A stretch of DNA of 64,000 nt from NCBI GenBank assembly GCA_000827495.1, contig KN817558.1, positions 34,544-98,543 on the forward strand, written 5' to 3'. Source of the DNA: Hypholoma sublateritium FD-334 SS-4. Its lineage: Eukaryota; Basidiomycota; Agaricomycetes; Agaricales; Strophariaceae. Shown here one piece after another: positions 36,563 through 47,617 of this stretch (positions are counted from its first letter, which is position 1; every line of letters starts with the position of its first letter). The notes under the pieces are model-generated. The model was given only the letters and a program-made list of their open reading frames with translations. It made no database searches and was not told the DNA's origin. The position numbers were made by a program, and so were the translations under genes.

Positions 36563-38333
36563 CTAATTCCAATCATCCACACGGGTGAGGGATGGACAGC
36601 CTTCACTAGGCTCGGAAGAGAACCGAGTCTCAACAAACACTTTCTCTACCCCAGACAAGCGTTTGTCGAACGCGTCGTACAGCTGTGGCATATCCTCGAG
36701 CGGAACGCGATGGGTTATTATGCTATGAAAACTAAACTCAGTTACTGCTAATATGAAGATGTTCGACGTACAACGTAGGATCAAATTTGCCGGTCATGAT
36801 GTAATTGTGAAGAATTTCCTCCCAATAAAGGTGGACGGGCGCCTGCCCATTTCCGATGAGCCTTATTGATGCCATGTCATTTCGAACTTCGACCTTAATT
36901 TGTAGTGCTGGATAGAACACACCTCACTCCCTTTTCCATGAGAGCACCAACGTTGACACCGTTTGCAAATCCAGCGTACGCCGCAATAATTCCGCACTTG
37001 CCCTGTTTCCTGACGGATACAATCATTTCATTCAAAGTTTCTGGAGAATCTGTTTCGAGCATCATCAATTTCTGGACTTTGTGAAGCACCGTCTTGGGCT
37101 CGTGGAAGGTTCCTAGTACGACCTTTACTAAGTATGGGAATAAACTGTTTGATGAGATAATTACCACAATCCAATGCTACATCTAAGCCACGGGGAACGA
37201 GCTCATATATCCGTTTCGTGACATCCGAGTGCTGAGAAAAATCAATGGTTTCGATTCCCAACTTTTCTTCCGCGAACTTTAGACGCTCGGGGACTCTATC
37301 GATGGCGATGATCCGCGACGCGCCCTTGAGCTGGCACCAACGGGCGGCATACATTCCGATTGGTCCCAAACCCTACATAAAATATTCCAGTGTCAGAAAT
37401 ACGAATAAGGAGAAATGATGGACGTACCCAGACCCCAACAACATCCCCCTCTTCCACGCCCGTATCGACAACGGCATGGTAGCTAGTGGGAAGGATGTCT
37501 GAGAGATAAATCGCTTTTTCATCGGAAACGCCATCGGGAATTGGCAAAAGGTTAACGTCTCCCTTCGGCACGCGGACAAACTCCGCCTGTCCGCCAGGGA
37601 AGCCTCCTGTAAAATGGGAGTAGCCAAAGAAGCCTGCGTCGCGTTGACCATACATAGCATTTTGTAGTCTGAAAGCGATTAATCAATACTTAATATCATG
37701 CAACATAAGGTACGTAAGTGAAAGTGGCATACGAGGAATTGTTCGTCCTATCGCAGAATGATGACAGCTTTTTTTTGCAGTATTCGCAGTTTCCGCAAGC
37801 AATTTGGAAGGATGCCACGACACGCTGGCCAGGGCGGATGTGGGACACCATAGGCCCGACTTTGTCGACAACTCCCATGAACTGATATGCGAAGGCATGT
37901 CTGTATAAGCGCATGATGAATTGTGAATGGCCAATGAATAGAACTTACCTCGTGGCCTAGGATGTCCCCCTTCTGCATCGCCATAATTTCGGCATGATAT
38001 CTTCGTAAAATCAGACATCTGCAAAGTAACTTGCAATCATATGCCTACAAATGGAGATCCGAACCACATATGGTTGTCCCAGTGACTCTCACGATGACAT
38101 CTTCGGGCTCTGTGATGGCGGGTACCGGGGCGTCGACCATGCGCACGTCTTTATTTCCAAACCACGCCAGGGCTCGCATCCGAGAGCCATCCGACGCGGG
38201 TTCATATTCTGGATGAACCTCTGTTCCGATAGTTCCAAGATACTGAATATACAGCATTAAGCGATGTGGATGATATCATGCATGTTGAATCAAGACGACC
38301 TACACTTTGAGCAGCGTTGGCAGCAGCTTGCAT
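36563..38333 (-). CDS. Zinc-dependent alcohol/formaldehyde dehydrogenase-like (MDR family)
   Basis: Cytosolic NAD(P)-dependent medium-chain dehydrogenase. The start I prefer is a short first exon with ATG at 38331-38333 (MQAAANAAQS) spliced to YLGTIGTEVHPEYEPASDGS; the in-frame ATG of MRALAWFGNKDVRMV is an alternative. Motifs: catalytic-zinc Cys in TTICGSDLHL, GDILGHE for the zinc-binding His and Glu, structural-zinc lobe CGNCEYCKKKLSSFC with four Cys, nucleotide-binding GLGPIGMYAARWC with the Asp of IIAIDRVPERL following. The C-terminal half has CGIIAAYAGFANGVNV, GNGQAPVHLYWEEIL and HRVPLEDMPQLYDAFDKR. About ten introns; all catalytic ligands present. The subgroup resembles proteins often annotated as glutathione-independent formaldehyde dehydrogenase. 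It could oxidise alcohols made by the neighbouring P450s, which is only inferred. Confidence 0.82.
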
Positions 38334-38732
38334 TGTGTTTATACAGTAAGATTATATGCTTAGGAGGTGTAGAATCAGAGAGGGTAACTAAATTGAGTCA
38401 AATGCCTTATATTGTGCGAGGTGGATGACCACCCTGTGACATCATGGAGCGACGACTCATACTTTGCTCATATTGTTCTCTTGATCACTAAATCGTAGCT
38501 AAATATGCACCTAGGTCGCCAAACATGGATCGAGGGAATGACTGAGTACCGGCTTACTCCACATGTTGGATTTGTTCCCTCTTAGGTGAAGAGCGAGACA
38601 AGCCGTCGTAAGCTTGTCGTAAGCATTGCCTAAACGTTAGATTTCACAAGTGCCACTAATTACATCATAATCCCTAAATACGGATTCGGCACGGATGACG
38701 GCCGGGTGGGCGCCTATGCAAAATTGTACATC
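38334..38732. other. Spacer between dehydrogenase and tRNA-Lys
   Basis: The upstream region of the dehydrogenase on the minus strand. No other feature seen. Confidence 0.4.
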
Positions 38733-38830
38733 GCCTGCCTAGCTCAATCGGATAGAGCGTCAGACTCTTAAGGCAGGGCGACCAACCTACAAATTATCTG
38801 AAGGCTGCGAGTTCGACCCTCGCGGTGGGC
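38733..38830 (+). tRNA. tRNA-Lys (anticodon CTT), intron-containing
   Basis: Cloverleaf: acceptor GCCTGCC/GGTGGGC with two G-T pairs, D-arm GCTC/GAGC, anticodon stem TCAGA/TCTGA, T-arm GCGAG/CTCGC with loop TTCGACC. Anticodon CTT at 38767-38769. A 25-nt intron (38771-38795) follows position 37. A TTTTT tract about 20 bp downstream fits a Pol III terminator. Confidence 0.92.
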
Positions 38831-39119
38831 TAACTGGTTATAATCCGAACTTTTTAGATAAAAATTTGCATCCTCCACCGGTTCAAATCCATTTTTTCTC
38901 TCCGAGTCCTTGTCCTGACTCCTAATGGCCTAACTCTTGACTAGTTGACTAGTGCCTCTTGAGACCGTTGCTCTACCCTCGGTCTCCGTAGTCTGGCTCT
39001 CTGCACCGAGGCTCAATTTTCAAAGATATAGTATTTTAAACATATCGTAAATCCTAATTGTCAATGACAGATACTACAATATAGCCTGTAGTACCAACTT
39101 CAAGAGCCTGGTATTACTA

Positions 39120-41554
39120 CTAGTAGTCTCCGCTCAAGTTCCGACGAATAAACGTAACGGGGACATCCCTGACCCCGAGGGTGACTTCAAGGTTAGCACA
39201 TAGTATTCTCTCCCTCCATTGCTCTTTTGTTTCTCCTTTGTCCAGAATTGGCTCTACCTTATAGTCTCTCAGGAGCATTGTGAAGAAGCAGACAACCTCG
39301 GTGGTAGCGAATTTCCTCCCAATGCACGTACGAGGCCCTAGTAGGGAAAAGTAGAGTAGTTTACTGTTTAGTAACAAGTAAATAGCTTATATAACAGTAT
39401 ACTCGCCTACACTGAAAGCGTAAAAAGTCTCCGAATCATTCGAAGTACCATACCACCTCGATGGCCTGTACTCTTCAGGGTCATCGAACTGGCGATGATT
39501 GTAGTCTGGTGTTTGGTATGAACAATTTATTTCTGAGTAGAGAATTGGTCACTTACGTGCTCCAATCAGGTCGAGAACTATCTAGAAGAGTTTCAGAGTA
39601 AATGTGTGCACTGTGATTAGATCCCGAGAGTAATCACCTGAGTACCTTTGGAAATAGGCAGGGACATCACACCCTCCTCTCCTTTTGGTTTGGATATCTG
39701 CAAAATTGTGTCTTCGGACGCTTCCCGAAGCATGATATAGGCAGGAGCTGGGATGCACATGTATGTGAGTGTGTATGTAAAATGAGATGCAAGATTGATA
39801 GTTAACGTACGGAACATCCGCAGGGATTCGAAGAACGCAGCAAGAACTTTGTTCAATGTTGTATAATCATCGTATACCTGCACGACATCATGACACTTAG
39901 AAATTTGAAAGGTAAGTAGTACCACAACTCACTGGATCTCGTTCAAACCCAATCACCGATATTATATGCTCATATATTTCTTCTTGTAAGTCATCGTGAA
40001 CAGAAAGAAGCGCAATTGTTATTGCGATACTGCGAGCAGTGGTCTCTGACAGAAATAATTTAATTCTGAAGTGTACGACAAAATTCCAGTCAAATTATGC
40101 CCACCGTGGCCTGCAAACAGCATTATGAACACATTTCCAATCTGAACAAATCCTCTCAGCACTCGTATATAGCTATGAAGAAAGCTTGCGTACTCACAAG
40201 TTCCGAGTCGTCTAGCTTCAATTTATCATCTTCGCATTCGCTGGCTGCTACGAGCATAGAGAATGCGTCGCGGTCCCTGTCCAATTCCACAGACCCTCTA
40301 GCGTTGATGCCCGCCTTCCGGTCTGCCACACTCTCCTGCATGAACTTCATAAGTTCCTGTCGTGCTTCCCAAGCTTCCTTGAATCTAGGGAGAATTTAAC
40401 GAGATCTGGTTAGAACTACACTGAGTGATCTTGGGGAAGATCATTCTGCTCAGAGCATTCACATTTTGACAGGTAATTTACGCATCCATAGAGGGGCAAA
40501 TGTTGAGATGGCGAAAGTATCTGCTGCGATACGCAGCGCTTGCTGAACAGTCATCCTCCCGTCTGCAGTGCGTGGTGGGTCGGACCAGCCGAATGAAAAC
40601 CCAAAGCCACACTTTCCTATGATTAGAAGTGCGAACTGAATTTTTGGTAATTTAACAGGGAAAAACGCACAAACAGTCAGGATTGAACTCACTTTTGTAG
40701 ACAAGGTTTGCACCGCGGAGACATTGACACGATCTTTTGAGATCCATCCCTCTTCAGATACCATTTCACAGTAGGTCTTGAGAGTTTCTACCCAAACGGA
40801 CTCATATCTTTGCGTGACATGAAATATATCAGTTATATTCCAAACGCAATAGGTTGACGAACAATTTAGAATTAAACGCAGGTCCCATGATGCGACGGTG
40901 TTTTCTCCAGACATCTCGGTCGGCGATAAGGAGGTTCATTCCCCACTGGCTATGTTGACGGTTATCAGTTCGAGCTCGAGGACAAGAAATAAAACATAAG
41001 GTTACACACAGAAATAGCTGAACGGAAGCATCAGGTTTGTGGAAGCTCTTCGAACTATTGCTCGCCAAAAGCTGGTGAATCACGTCGAGATTTCCAGTAT
41101 AGATTGTCGGTGGGCCAAGAAGAAACGGTACAATTGAGATAGTGTCATTTCCGAACTGCGTATAAACTTGGAATTTTTATGTCAAGGTCAGACAACAGAA
41201 TTTAGTTCAATATTCTCACCCTTATGGCGCCAATGCCACAGGAAGTTGATGCCAGGGTTCCACCACGTCGTTGGAAATACGACACCAGGTAAGCTTAATG
41301 TTGGGTGAAAGGGAACGCGAAGCCCTGGTAAGTGGTTCACTGCCTTCAAAATTTAATATCAAAATCGTCCCGGAACTTGAGATAAGTGACAAGGTTGTAA
41401 TACTTACTTGGAGTCCGCGTCGATAAGAAGCTGCTTTGGAAGCAAGCAATAGTAAGAGGACAGTGAAGACGAAAGCTGGGATGCTCATATGGACGCTTCG
41501 TAAGGATTGAACTGTGTTAGCATCATAGACGCTTCTGTCAGCGGTGGTAGACAT
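39120..41554 (-). CDS. Cytochrome P450 monooxygenase, copy 4
   Basis: First of the minus-strand array by coordinate. ATG at 41552-41554 (MSTTADRSVYDANTVQSL), anchor segment FVFTVLLLLLASKAA, then YRRGLQ. Motifs: HLPGLRVPFHPT; VWRKHRRIMGPAFNSKL near 40870-40920; LALLIIGKCGFGFSFGW-type segment near 40600-40640; I-helix NVFIMLFAGH/ETTARSIAI near 40040-40135; ExxR in FFESLRMF near 39815-39845; EYRPSRW near 39460; haem loop FSVGPRTCIGRKFATTE across an intron near 39300-39415. It ends FIRRNLSGDY, a slightly longer tail than the other copies. All catalytic motifs present. Confidence 0.87.
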
Positions 41555-41790
41555 GACTGTTGGCGTTATGCAAGCAACATATCAAGCTTGATAGTAAATG
41601 AAGGCAAGGTTTATATCAGTACTAGAACACCTGCCATGATTCCCAATCCCGTGATTCCCTTGAGCGCTAATAATACTTTTCAGTCTTTAATTGCCCTTCG
41701 AAAAGTAGAATAAGATATTACATCGCAGGAAAAGACATTTGCCGAAGCATACATAATTGATGCGAGTGACACAGAACAACAGGCTCAGAC
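41555..41790. promoter_or_regulatory. Short intergenic region with TATA-like element
   Basis: 236 bp between two tandem P450 genes. GATATAAAC on the minus strand near 41608-41618 lies about 55 bp before the start of copy 4 and could be its TATA element. Confidence 0.35.
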
Positions 41791-44235
41791 CTAATCAAGT
41801 TTCCTTCGACGAACAAAGGTAACTGGAACATCTTCGACTCCGAGAGTGAGTTCAAGCTTCGCGGATAGGACTCTCTTTCTCCATATTTCCTTTGTTTCGT
41901 CCTTTTGAAGCACTGGCTCCAGTTTATAGTCCCTCAGAAGCATCGTGAGGAATCCTACAGCCTCTGTAGTCGCAAATTTACGGCCGATGCACTGTCGAGG
42001 GCCTACAGATAGTAGAAACGCGTTAGTAGCGAGTACGTAGCATATTACTTCAGCTGAAGACTCGCCGATACTGAATGCCGAAAAGGCCTCGGAGTCATGT
42101 GCGACGTCGTACCACCGCGATGGCCTGTACTCGTCCGGAGAATCAAAGTACCGTGGATTGTATTCTATGTGAAATCACTTAGGAATCATGTATGACGGGA
42201 CGTGAGAGGGGGTGCTTACGGAGTCCGATCATGTCAACTATCAGCTGGAACGGGAGGTGATCAGCCTTGAAGTAGTAGTAGAGGCTATCGACGAATTTAC
42301 CGTGGTTCCTTTGGGCACGGGCAACGCAGTGACCCCTTCTTCACCTAATGGGTTTGGTACCTGCAATACGGTGTCTTCAAAGGCTTCTCTGACGAGTTGA
42401 TACGCAGCAGCTAGTTAATCGGCGTGCGTTGGTGTTTATCCACTAATATTTCCGCAAGTAATAAATTACATACGAAAGATTCGCAAAGTCTCAAGAAATG
42501 CCGCAAGGACTTTGTTGAGCCTGGAATAATCTTCATATACCTATTTTGTAATGGTTGAACTGAAATAACACAGAAAAAAAATAGAAACAAAATTTACCGG
42601 ATCCCGTTGATTTCCAGCTACAGATATAATTTGTTGATAGACTTCATCCTGTATTTCATGATGTATAGAAAGGAGCCCGATTGTAGCCGCAAGAGCGCGT
42701 GCAGTGGTCTCTACAGATATGTGTAAGTGTAACTTAGATCTTGGAAATGCGATGCATACCATGGCCTGCAAATAGCATAATATACACATTTCCAATCTAC
42801 GCAAAACTGGTCAGCTGGTGCATAAGTAAGCATAGTCATTACACGTACCAGCTCCGAGTCGTCCAATTTGTATTTCGCCTCCTCGTTCTCCGAGGCTTCA
42901 ACCAGCATGGAAAACACGTCAAGTGCTGCGATCCCCTGGGAACGGATCTCGACCTTCCGCTCCGCCACCTGCGCTTGCATGAATGTTTTGAGCTCATGCG
43001 TTGCCTCCCTAGCTTCTGTGAATCTGAGATACCGTGACAATGCCGGAAATTTTTGGGAAGGTTAGTGAAATGCATAATAACATAAAACATAAATGGGACA
43101 AGTAAAGGCCAGATTCACCTTTTGAACGGCAGCGCCTTCATCCACCAGGGGGTAAACAGGGTGACAATAAATGAGTCTGCTGAGATGCGCAGTGCTTCTT
43201 GCACAGACATGCGCCCATCAGATGTCCGTGCGGGATCAGCCCACTTGAATGGAAACCCAAAGCCACACTTTCCGATAATTAGAAGGGCAAACTAGAGTAT
43301 ACAGGTAGTAGTCAGTGGACCTCCGCACGTCTTAGATACATAAAACGCGGTATTATTAACGTACCTTGACAGTCAATGCTTGCGCCGCAGGTATATTGAT
43401 CTGGTCCTGTGTGCTCCACCCTTCCTCAGCAACCATTTCACGGTAGGTCTTCAAACTTTCTGTCCAAACCGCATCGTATCTGTGCATGAGGAATTAAGAC
43501 TCGCACATGTACGTGCTGCGCGAAAGCGATGGCAGTATACAGAAATACAAACACTCACAGTTTATTTGTGAAAGCAGGGCCCATGATGCGTCGGTGTTTC
43601 CTCCAGACGTCATGATCAGCCACGACAATGTTCATTCCCCAGCGCCTACTCGCGTGGCCCTCAGTGTCAATCAGTCAAGGGAAAGGACAAAACGAAACAC
43701 ACGTAAATATCTCTCCCGCAGATTCCGACTTGTGGAAGCTTCTTCCGCCGCTGCTGGCTGCGACTTGCCTAAGAACGTCGATATTGGAGGTGTACAGCAT
43801 TGGCGCCCCAAAGAAAAGAGGGACCATCGAGATAGTGTCGTTTCCATAGTATGAATATACTTGGGGGTGATCAACATACGCATTTAAGACTCGCGAAGGT
43901 ACGGGCGCTCACAAGTACGACGCCATTTCCAGAGGAAGCTAATGCCAGGATTCCACCAGGCTGTTGGAAGCAAGACACCAGGTATACTGAACGGGTGGAA
44001 GACAGTGCGGATTCCGGGAAGGTAGTTCACCGCCTGCCAGTTGAAGGGAGCGGTGATTAGTCAAAAATCTCCACATGTACGCAGAAGGACTCGCCTGGAG
44101 CCCTCGTCGGTACGATAGTGCGTTCGCTGTGATGAATAATACAGTGAGCGCAACAAGGATGTTAATGACGGTTGTATGGGAGACTTCATGCAAAATATAA
44201 GTGATAGTGCGGGTGAAGGAGCCTGCGGGAGACAT
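41791..44235 (-). CDS. Cytochrome P450 monooxygenase, copy 5
   Basis: I chose the ATG at 44233-44235 (MSPAGSFTRTITYILHEV) because it places the hydrophobic anchor (INILVALTVLFITANAL) and YRRGLQ at the same distance as in the other copies; a longer in-frame start at 44328 exists. Motifs: YLPGIRTVFHPFS; VWRKHRRIMGPAFTNKL near 43560-43612; FALLIIGKCGFGFPFKW near 43240-43290; I-helix NVYIMLFAGH/ETTARALAA; ExxR in FLETLRIF near 42475-42505; EYRPSRW near 42118-42140; haem loop FSIGPRQCIGRKFATTE near 41960-42090. Stop at 41791-41793 after FVRRRKLD. Very close in sequence to copy 6, suggesting a recent tandem duplication. Confidence 0.87.
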
Positions 44236-44736
44236 GGTCCCGGCTGTCCAGAACCCCAAGTAGCTGGCCAATGGGTGATCGATGTCGATGAGGGTTCTGA
44301 GTTCGCCGTGAAGACACTGAAGAATCACTGGCTGATCAGCAGCAGTGCATGCAAAATTATGAGCAAAGAATGGGAACTTAGAAAGTGGTCATCGCATAGT
44401 TGAGGAGCGGCAATCAAAATGCCATGAAGGTTCGAGAGGGCCTGGGACTGTCATACACCAAATGGGGCTCTCCCAGTCGGCGCAGATGAGCGTTATCATG
44501 CAGTACCTGTTACAGCTACAACATACCGTCTCCACTGCTTGTGCGCCTTTCAAAGTTCTACGCACGCGTGATATCGCCAGTTTCACCAGGCGCTCGTGTA
44601 CATGTGTAAAAATGATCAGCTGAGAGTGTTAGATGTATATCAAAATGTTATTTTACTACGTATGTCAGCACCTTTGTCCGAAGAGAAGATACCATACCAG
44701 TGGTACATCACCCCGCAGTCAAGAGCCGTACCGTAA
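44236..44736. other. Spacer between P450 copies 5 and 6
   Basis: 500 bp upstream of copy 5 and downstream of copy 6. No other gene or repeat recognised. Confidence 0.4.
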
Positions 44737-47076
44737 CTAGATATTCTTCCGCCGAACAAAGTCCACTGGAACATCCTCAACACCAAGAGTAAGACCAAGT
44801 TTTGCAGACAGTACTCTCTTTTTCCATTGCTCCTTTGTTTCACCCTTTTTCATTACTGGCTCCATTTTGTAGTCTTTCAGGAGCATCGTGAGGAAGCAAA
44901 CAGCCTCTGTAGTTGCGAATTTGTGGCCAATGCATTGTCGAGGTCCTAAGAGAGACATGGTCAACATTCACAGCGTTTCTAAGGAAGCCTGCCGTGGACT
45001 GAATCGAGCACGAGCGCTCACCATTGCTAAATGCATAAAACGCCTCTGGTTCATGCGCGACTTCGTACCACCGTGAAGGTCTGTACTCTTCCGGATCGTC
45101 AAAGTAGCGGGGATTGTATTCTGCAATAAATTATGAGCAATAGATTTGAAAGTCATCTCCCGAATTACGAGATAAACTCACGAATTCCAATCATGTCCAC
45201 AATCACCTGCGGGGAGTTAGCTATGAGCAGCAAACGAAGTCGAGGAGGAACCCACTACTGTTCCTTTGGGCACAGGCACGGCGGTGGCTCCTTCCTCGCC
45301 CGTAGGCACCCGCAGTACGGTGTCTTCGAAGGCTTCCCTGACCATGAAATACGCAGGAGCTATTAAACACGCGCCTCAGTATATTCCGATAAATGACAGG
45401 AAAGCTACGTACGAAAAATTCGCAGCGTCTCCAGAAACGCTGCGAGAACTTTGTTGAGTTTGATATAATCTTGATACACCTGTAATCTCTTGAGACCAAA
45501 AGGTATACAGGACAAAGTCCAGTACTTACGGGGTCACGTTCCTGTCCAACCACTGACATAATTTGCTGGTAAATTTCTTCCTGCAGATCATCATATAGTG
45601 CAAGGAATCCGATTGTGGCGGACAGACTGCGTGCAGTGGTCTCTGAATAATAATCAATCAGAACTTAGGATCGAATGTAAATAATGCGGCCCTCACCGTG
45701 GCCGGCAAACAGCATAATAAACACATTTCCAATCTATGGGAAAATGGTTAATCAGATTCAAGACATACATTATCAATACGCACTATCTCCGAGTCGTCCA
45801 TCCTGTATTTCACTTCTTCGTTCTCGCTGGCCTTAACAAGCATGGAGAACGCATCATTCCCAGCAGACCCCCGAGCCCTGATATCCGCTTTGCGCTCCGC
45901 CACCTGTGTTTGCATGAACGCCAAAAGCTCGGTCGTCGCCTCCGCGACCTCTTTAAACCTGGAGAACATCGTGCGTAGATTAGCACCAGCAGCGTTAGCG
46001 ATATTTTGAATCGACCTTTTGAATGGCAGTATCTTTATCCACCAGGGGACAAATAGGGAGACTTTGAACGAATCTGCCGAGATGCGCAATGCCTCCTGCA
46101 CTGCCATGCGTCCGTCTGCGGTCCGTGCTGGCTCGGCCCAGCTGAATTGGAATCCGAAGCCGCACTTGCCGATGATCAAGAGCGCTAACTAAATTATTTT
46201 TAGAAATCAAGCTTGGATACACGCTATGATCAGCTCACCTTGAAAGTCAAACTTTGCACCGCGGGGATGCTGATTCGGTCTTGTGTACTCCACCCTTCTT
46301 CGGCTACCATTTCGCGATAGGTCTTCAACGTTTCTGCCCAAACCACCTCGTATCTTATTTGACCGTTGTGATATGTACGGATCAAGCATGAGTGCAGGTA
46401 CGCACAGTATACTGGTGAACGCAGGCCCCATGATGCGTCTGTGCTTCCTCCAAACGTGTGTATTCGCCACAAAGATATTCATTCCCCATCGCCTGTGCGT
46501 GTGTGTGTCAGTGTTGACTTAGATAATATCAGAACAATACGTACAGAACTATTTGGCCCGTCAATGAAGCCTTCGATTTATGGAACTTCTTCCCTCCGGA
46601 GCTTCCTATGACTTGCCGGACCACGTCGAGATTGCTGGTGTACAACGTCGCTGGGCCAACGAAGAACGGAACAAGAGAGATGGTGTCACAGCCATAGTAT
46701 GCGTACACTCGAGAGTAATCAGACCAAGTAGTTTCCTGGGGGAGGAGTGTGGACTCACTACTACGGCGCCATTTCCACATGAAGCTAAGGCCGGGGTTCC
46801 ACCACGTCGTCGGAATCACGGCACCTGGGCCGCTGAATGGATGGAAGGGGACGCGCAGCCCTGGAATATAGTTGACCGCCTTCAGGAGAGTATCAGTCGC
46901 TCCACCCAACATCCACCCGAAGAAACACATACCTGGAGCGCCCGTCGATACCACAATGCCTGAAAGACAATCGAGATCGACGCAAGTGCTATGAGCACGC
47001 CCAGAATGTTTGTGCGAGTGCTTTCAACCGGGAAGATTTGATATATGTTGAGATAGGCGCTGACAGTCGCAGACAT
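44737..47076 (-). CDS. Cytochrome P450 monooxygenase, copy 6
   Basis: ATG at 47074-47076 (MSATVSAYLNIYQIFP), anchor NILGVLIALASISIVFQAL, then YRRALQ. Motifs: YIPGLRVPFHPFS; VWRKHRRIMGPAFTSIL near 46405-46455; LALLIIGKCGFGFQFSW near 46135-46190; I-helix NVFIMLFAGH/ETTARSLSA near 45640-45735; ExxR in FLETLRIF near 45415-45445; EYRPSRW near 45075-45095; haem loop FSNGPRQCIGHKFATTE near 44910-45025. The loop has GHK where the other copies have GRK (or GRE in the relic), a small change beside the haem Cys. It ends VDFVRRKNI. A TATAAACC element on the minus strand near 47094-47100 lies about 20 bp before the ATG. Confidence 0.86.
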
Positions 47077-47617
47077 GGCAGCGAGACCAATGGTTTATAG
47101 CAACCTGCACAATGGTTACGGTAGTTGATAGTGAAGCGTACGACACACTGGGGAGGGATTGAGAAAGCTGTGAAGAGCACAAGGGAGAGCACCTTGGACG
47201 TGCGTGGGGTCTGAAGATCTGAAGAGGCTAGTGATATTACTTCCCACTGAAATTAATGCCGTAATGGCTGACAACTTGAAGATTTGAGTGTTCGTGACCC
47301 TTAACCTGGGGGTTGTTCATCGGATGCGCCATGAGAATCGAAGTCCTCCAAATATGGCCACATGTTATCGGTTCCACCTTCGATAAAGAGATATACCTTA
47401 TGACTGATAAAATTAATCAACATCTAATGTTCTAAGCCGAACAAAGCCCACATCATTAAAATTGAATACGCCGGAGGCCGTCTCTTCATAGGTCACGAAT
47501 GCCGGAGCGGGCTTCAAATCTAGGTAGTCGTCCCAGTCGAGCGAAGTGCGCGGTGTCCAGCCTGTACAACACAGCAAAATTGCCTCCTCACTTACCCGCC
47601 AAAGCGTCGGGGCTTGC
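47077..47617. other. Spacer between P450 copy 6 and the P450 pseudogene
   Basis: 540 bp; the promoter of copy 6 should be at its left end. Nothing else recognised. Confidence 0.4.
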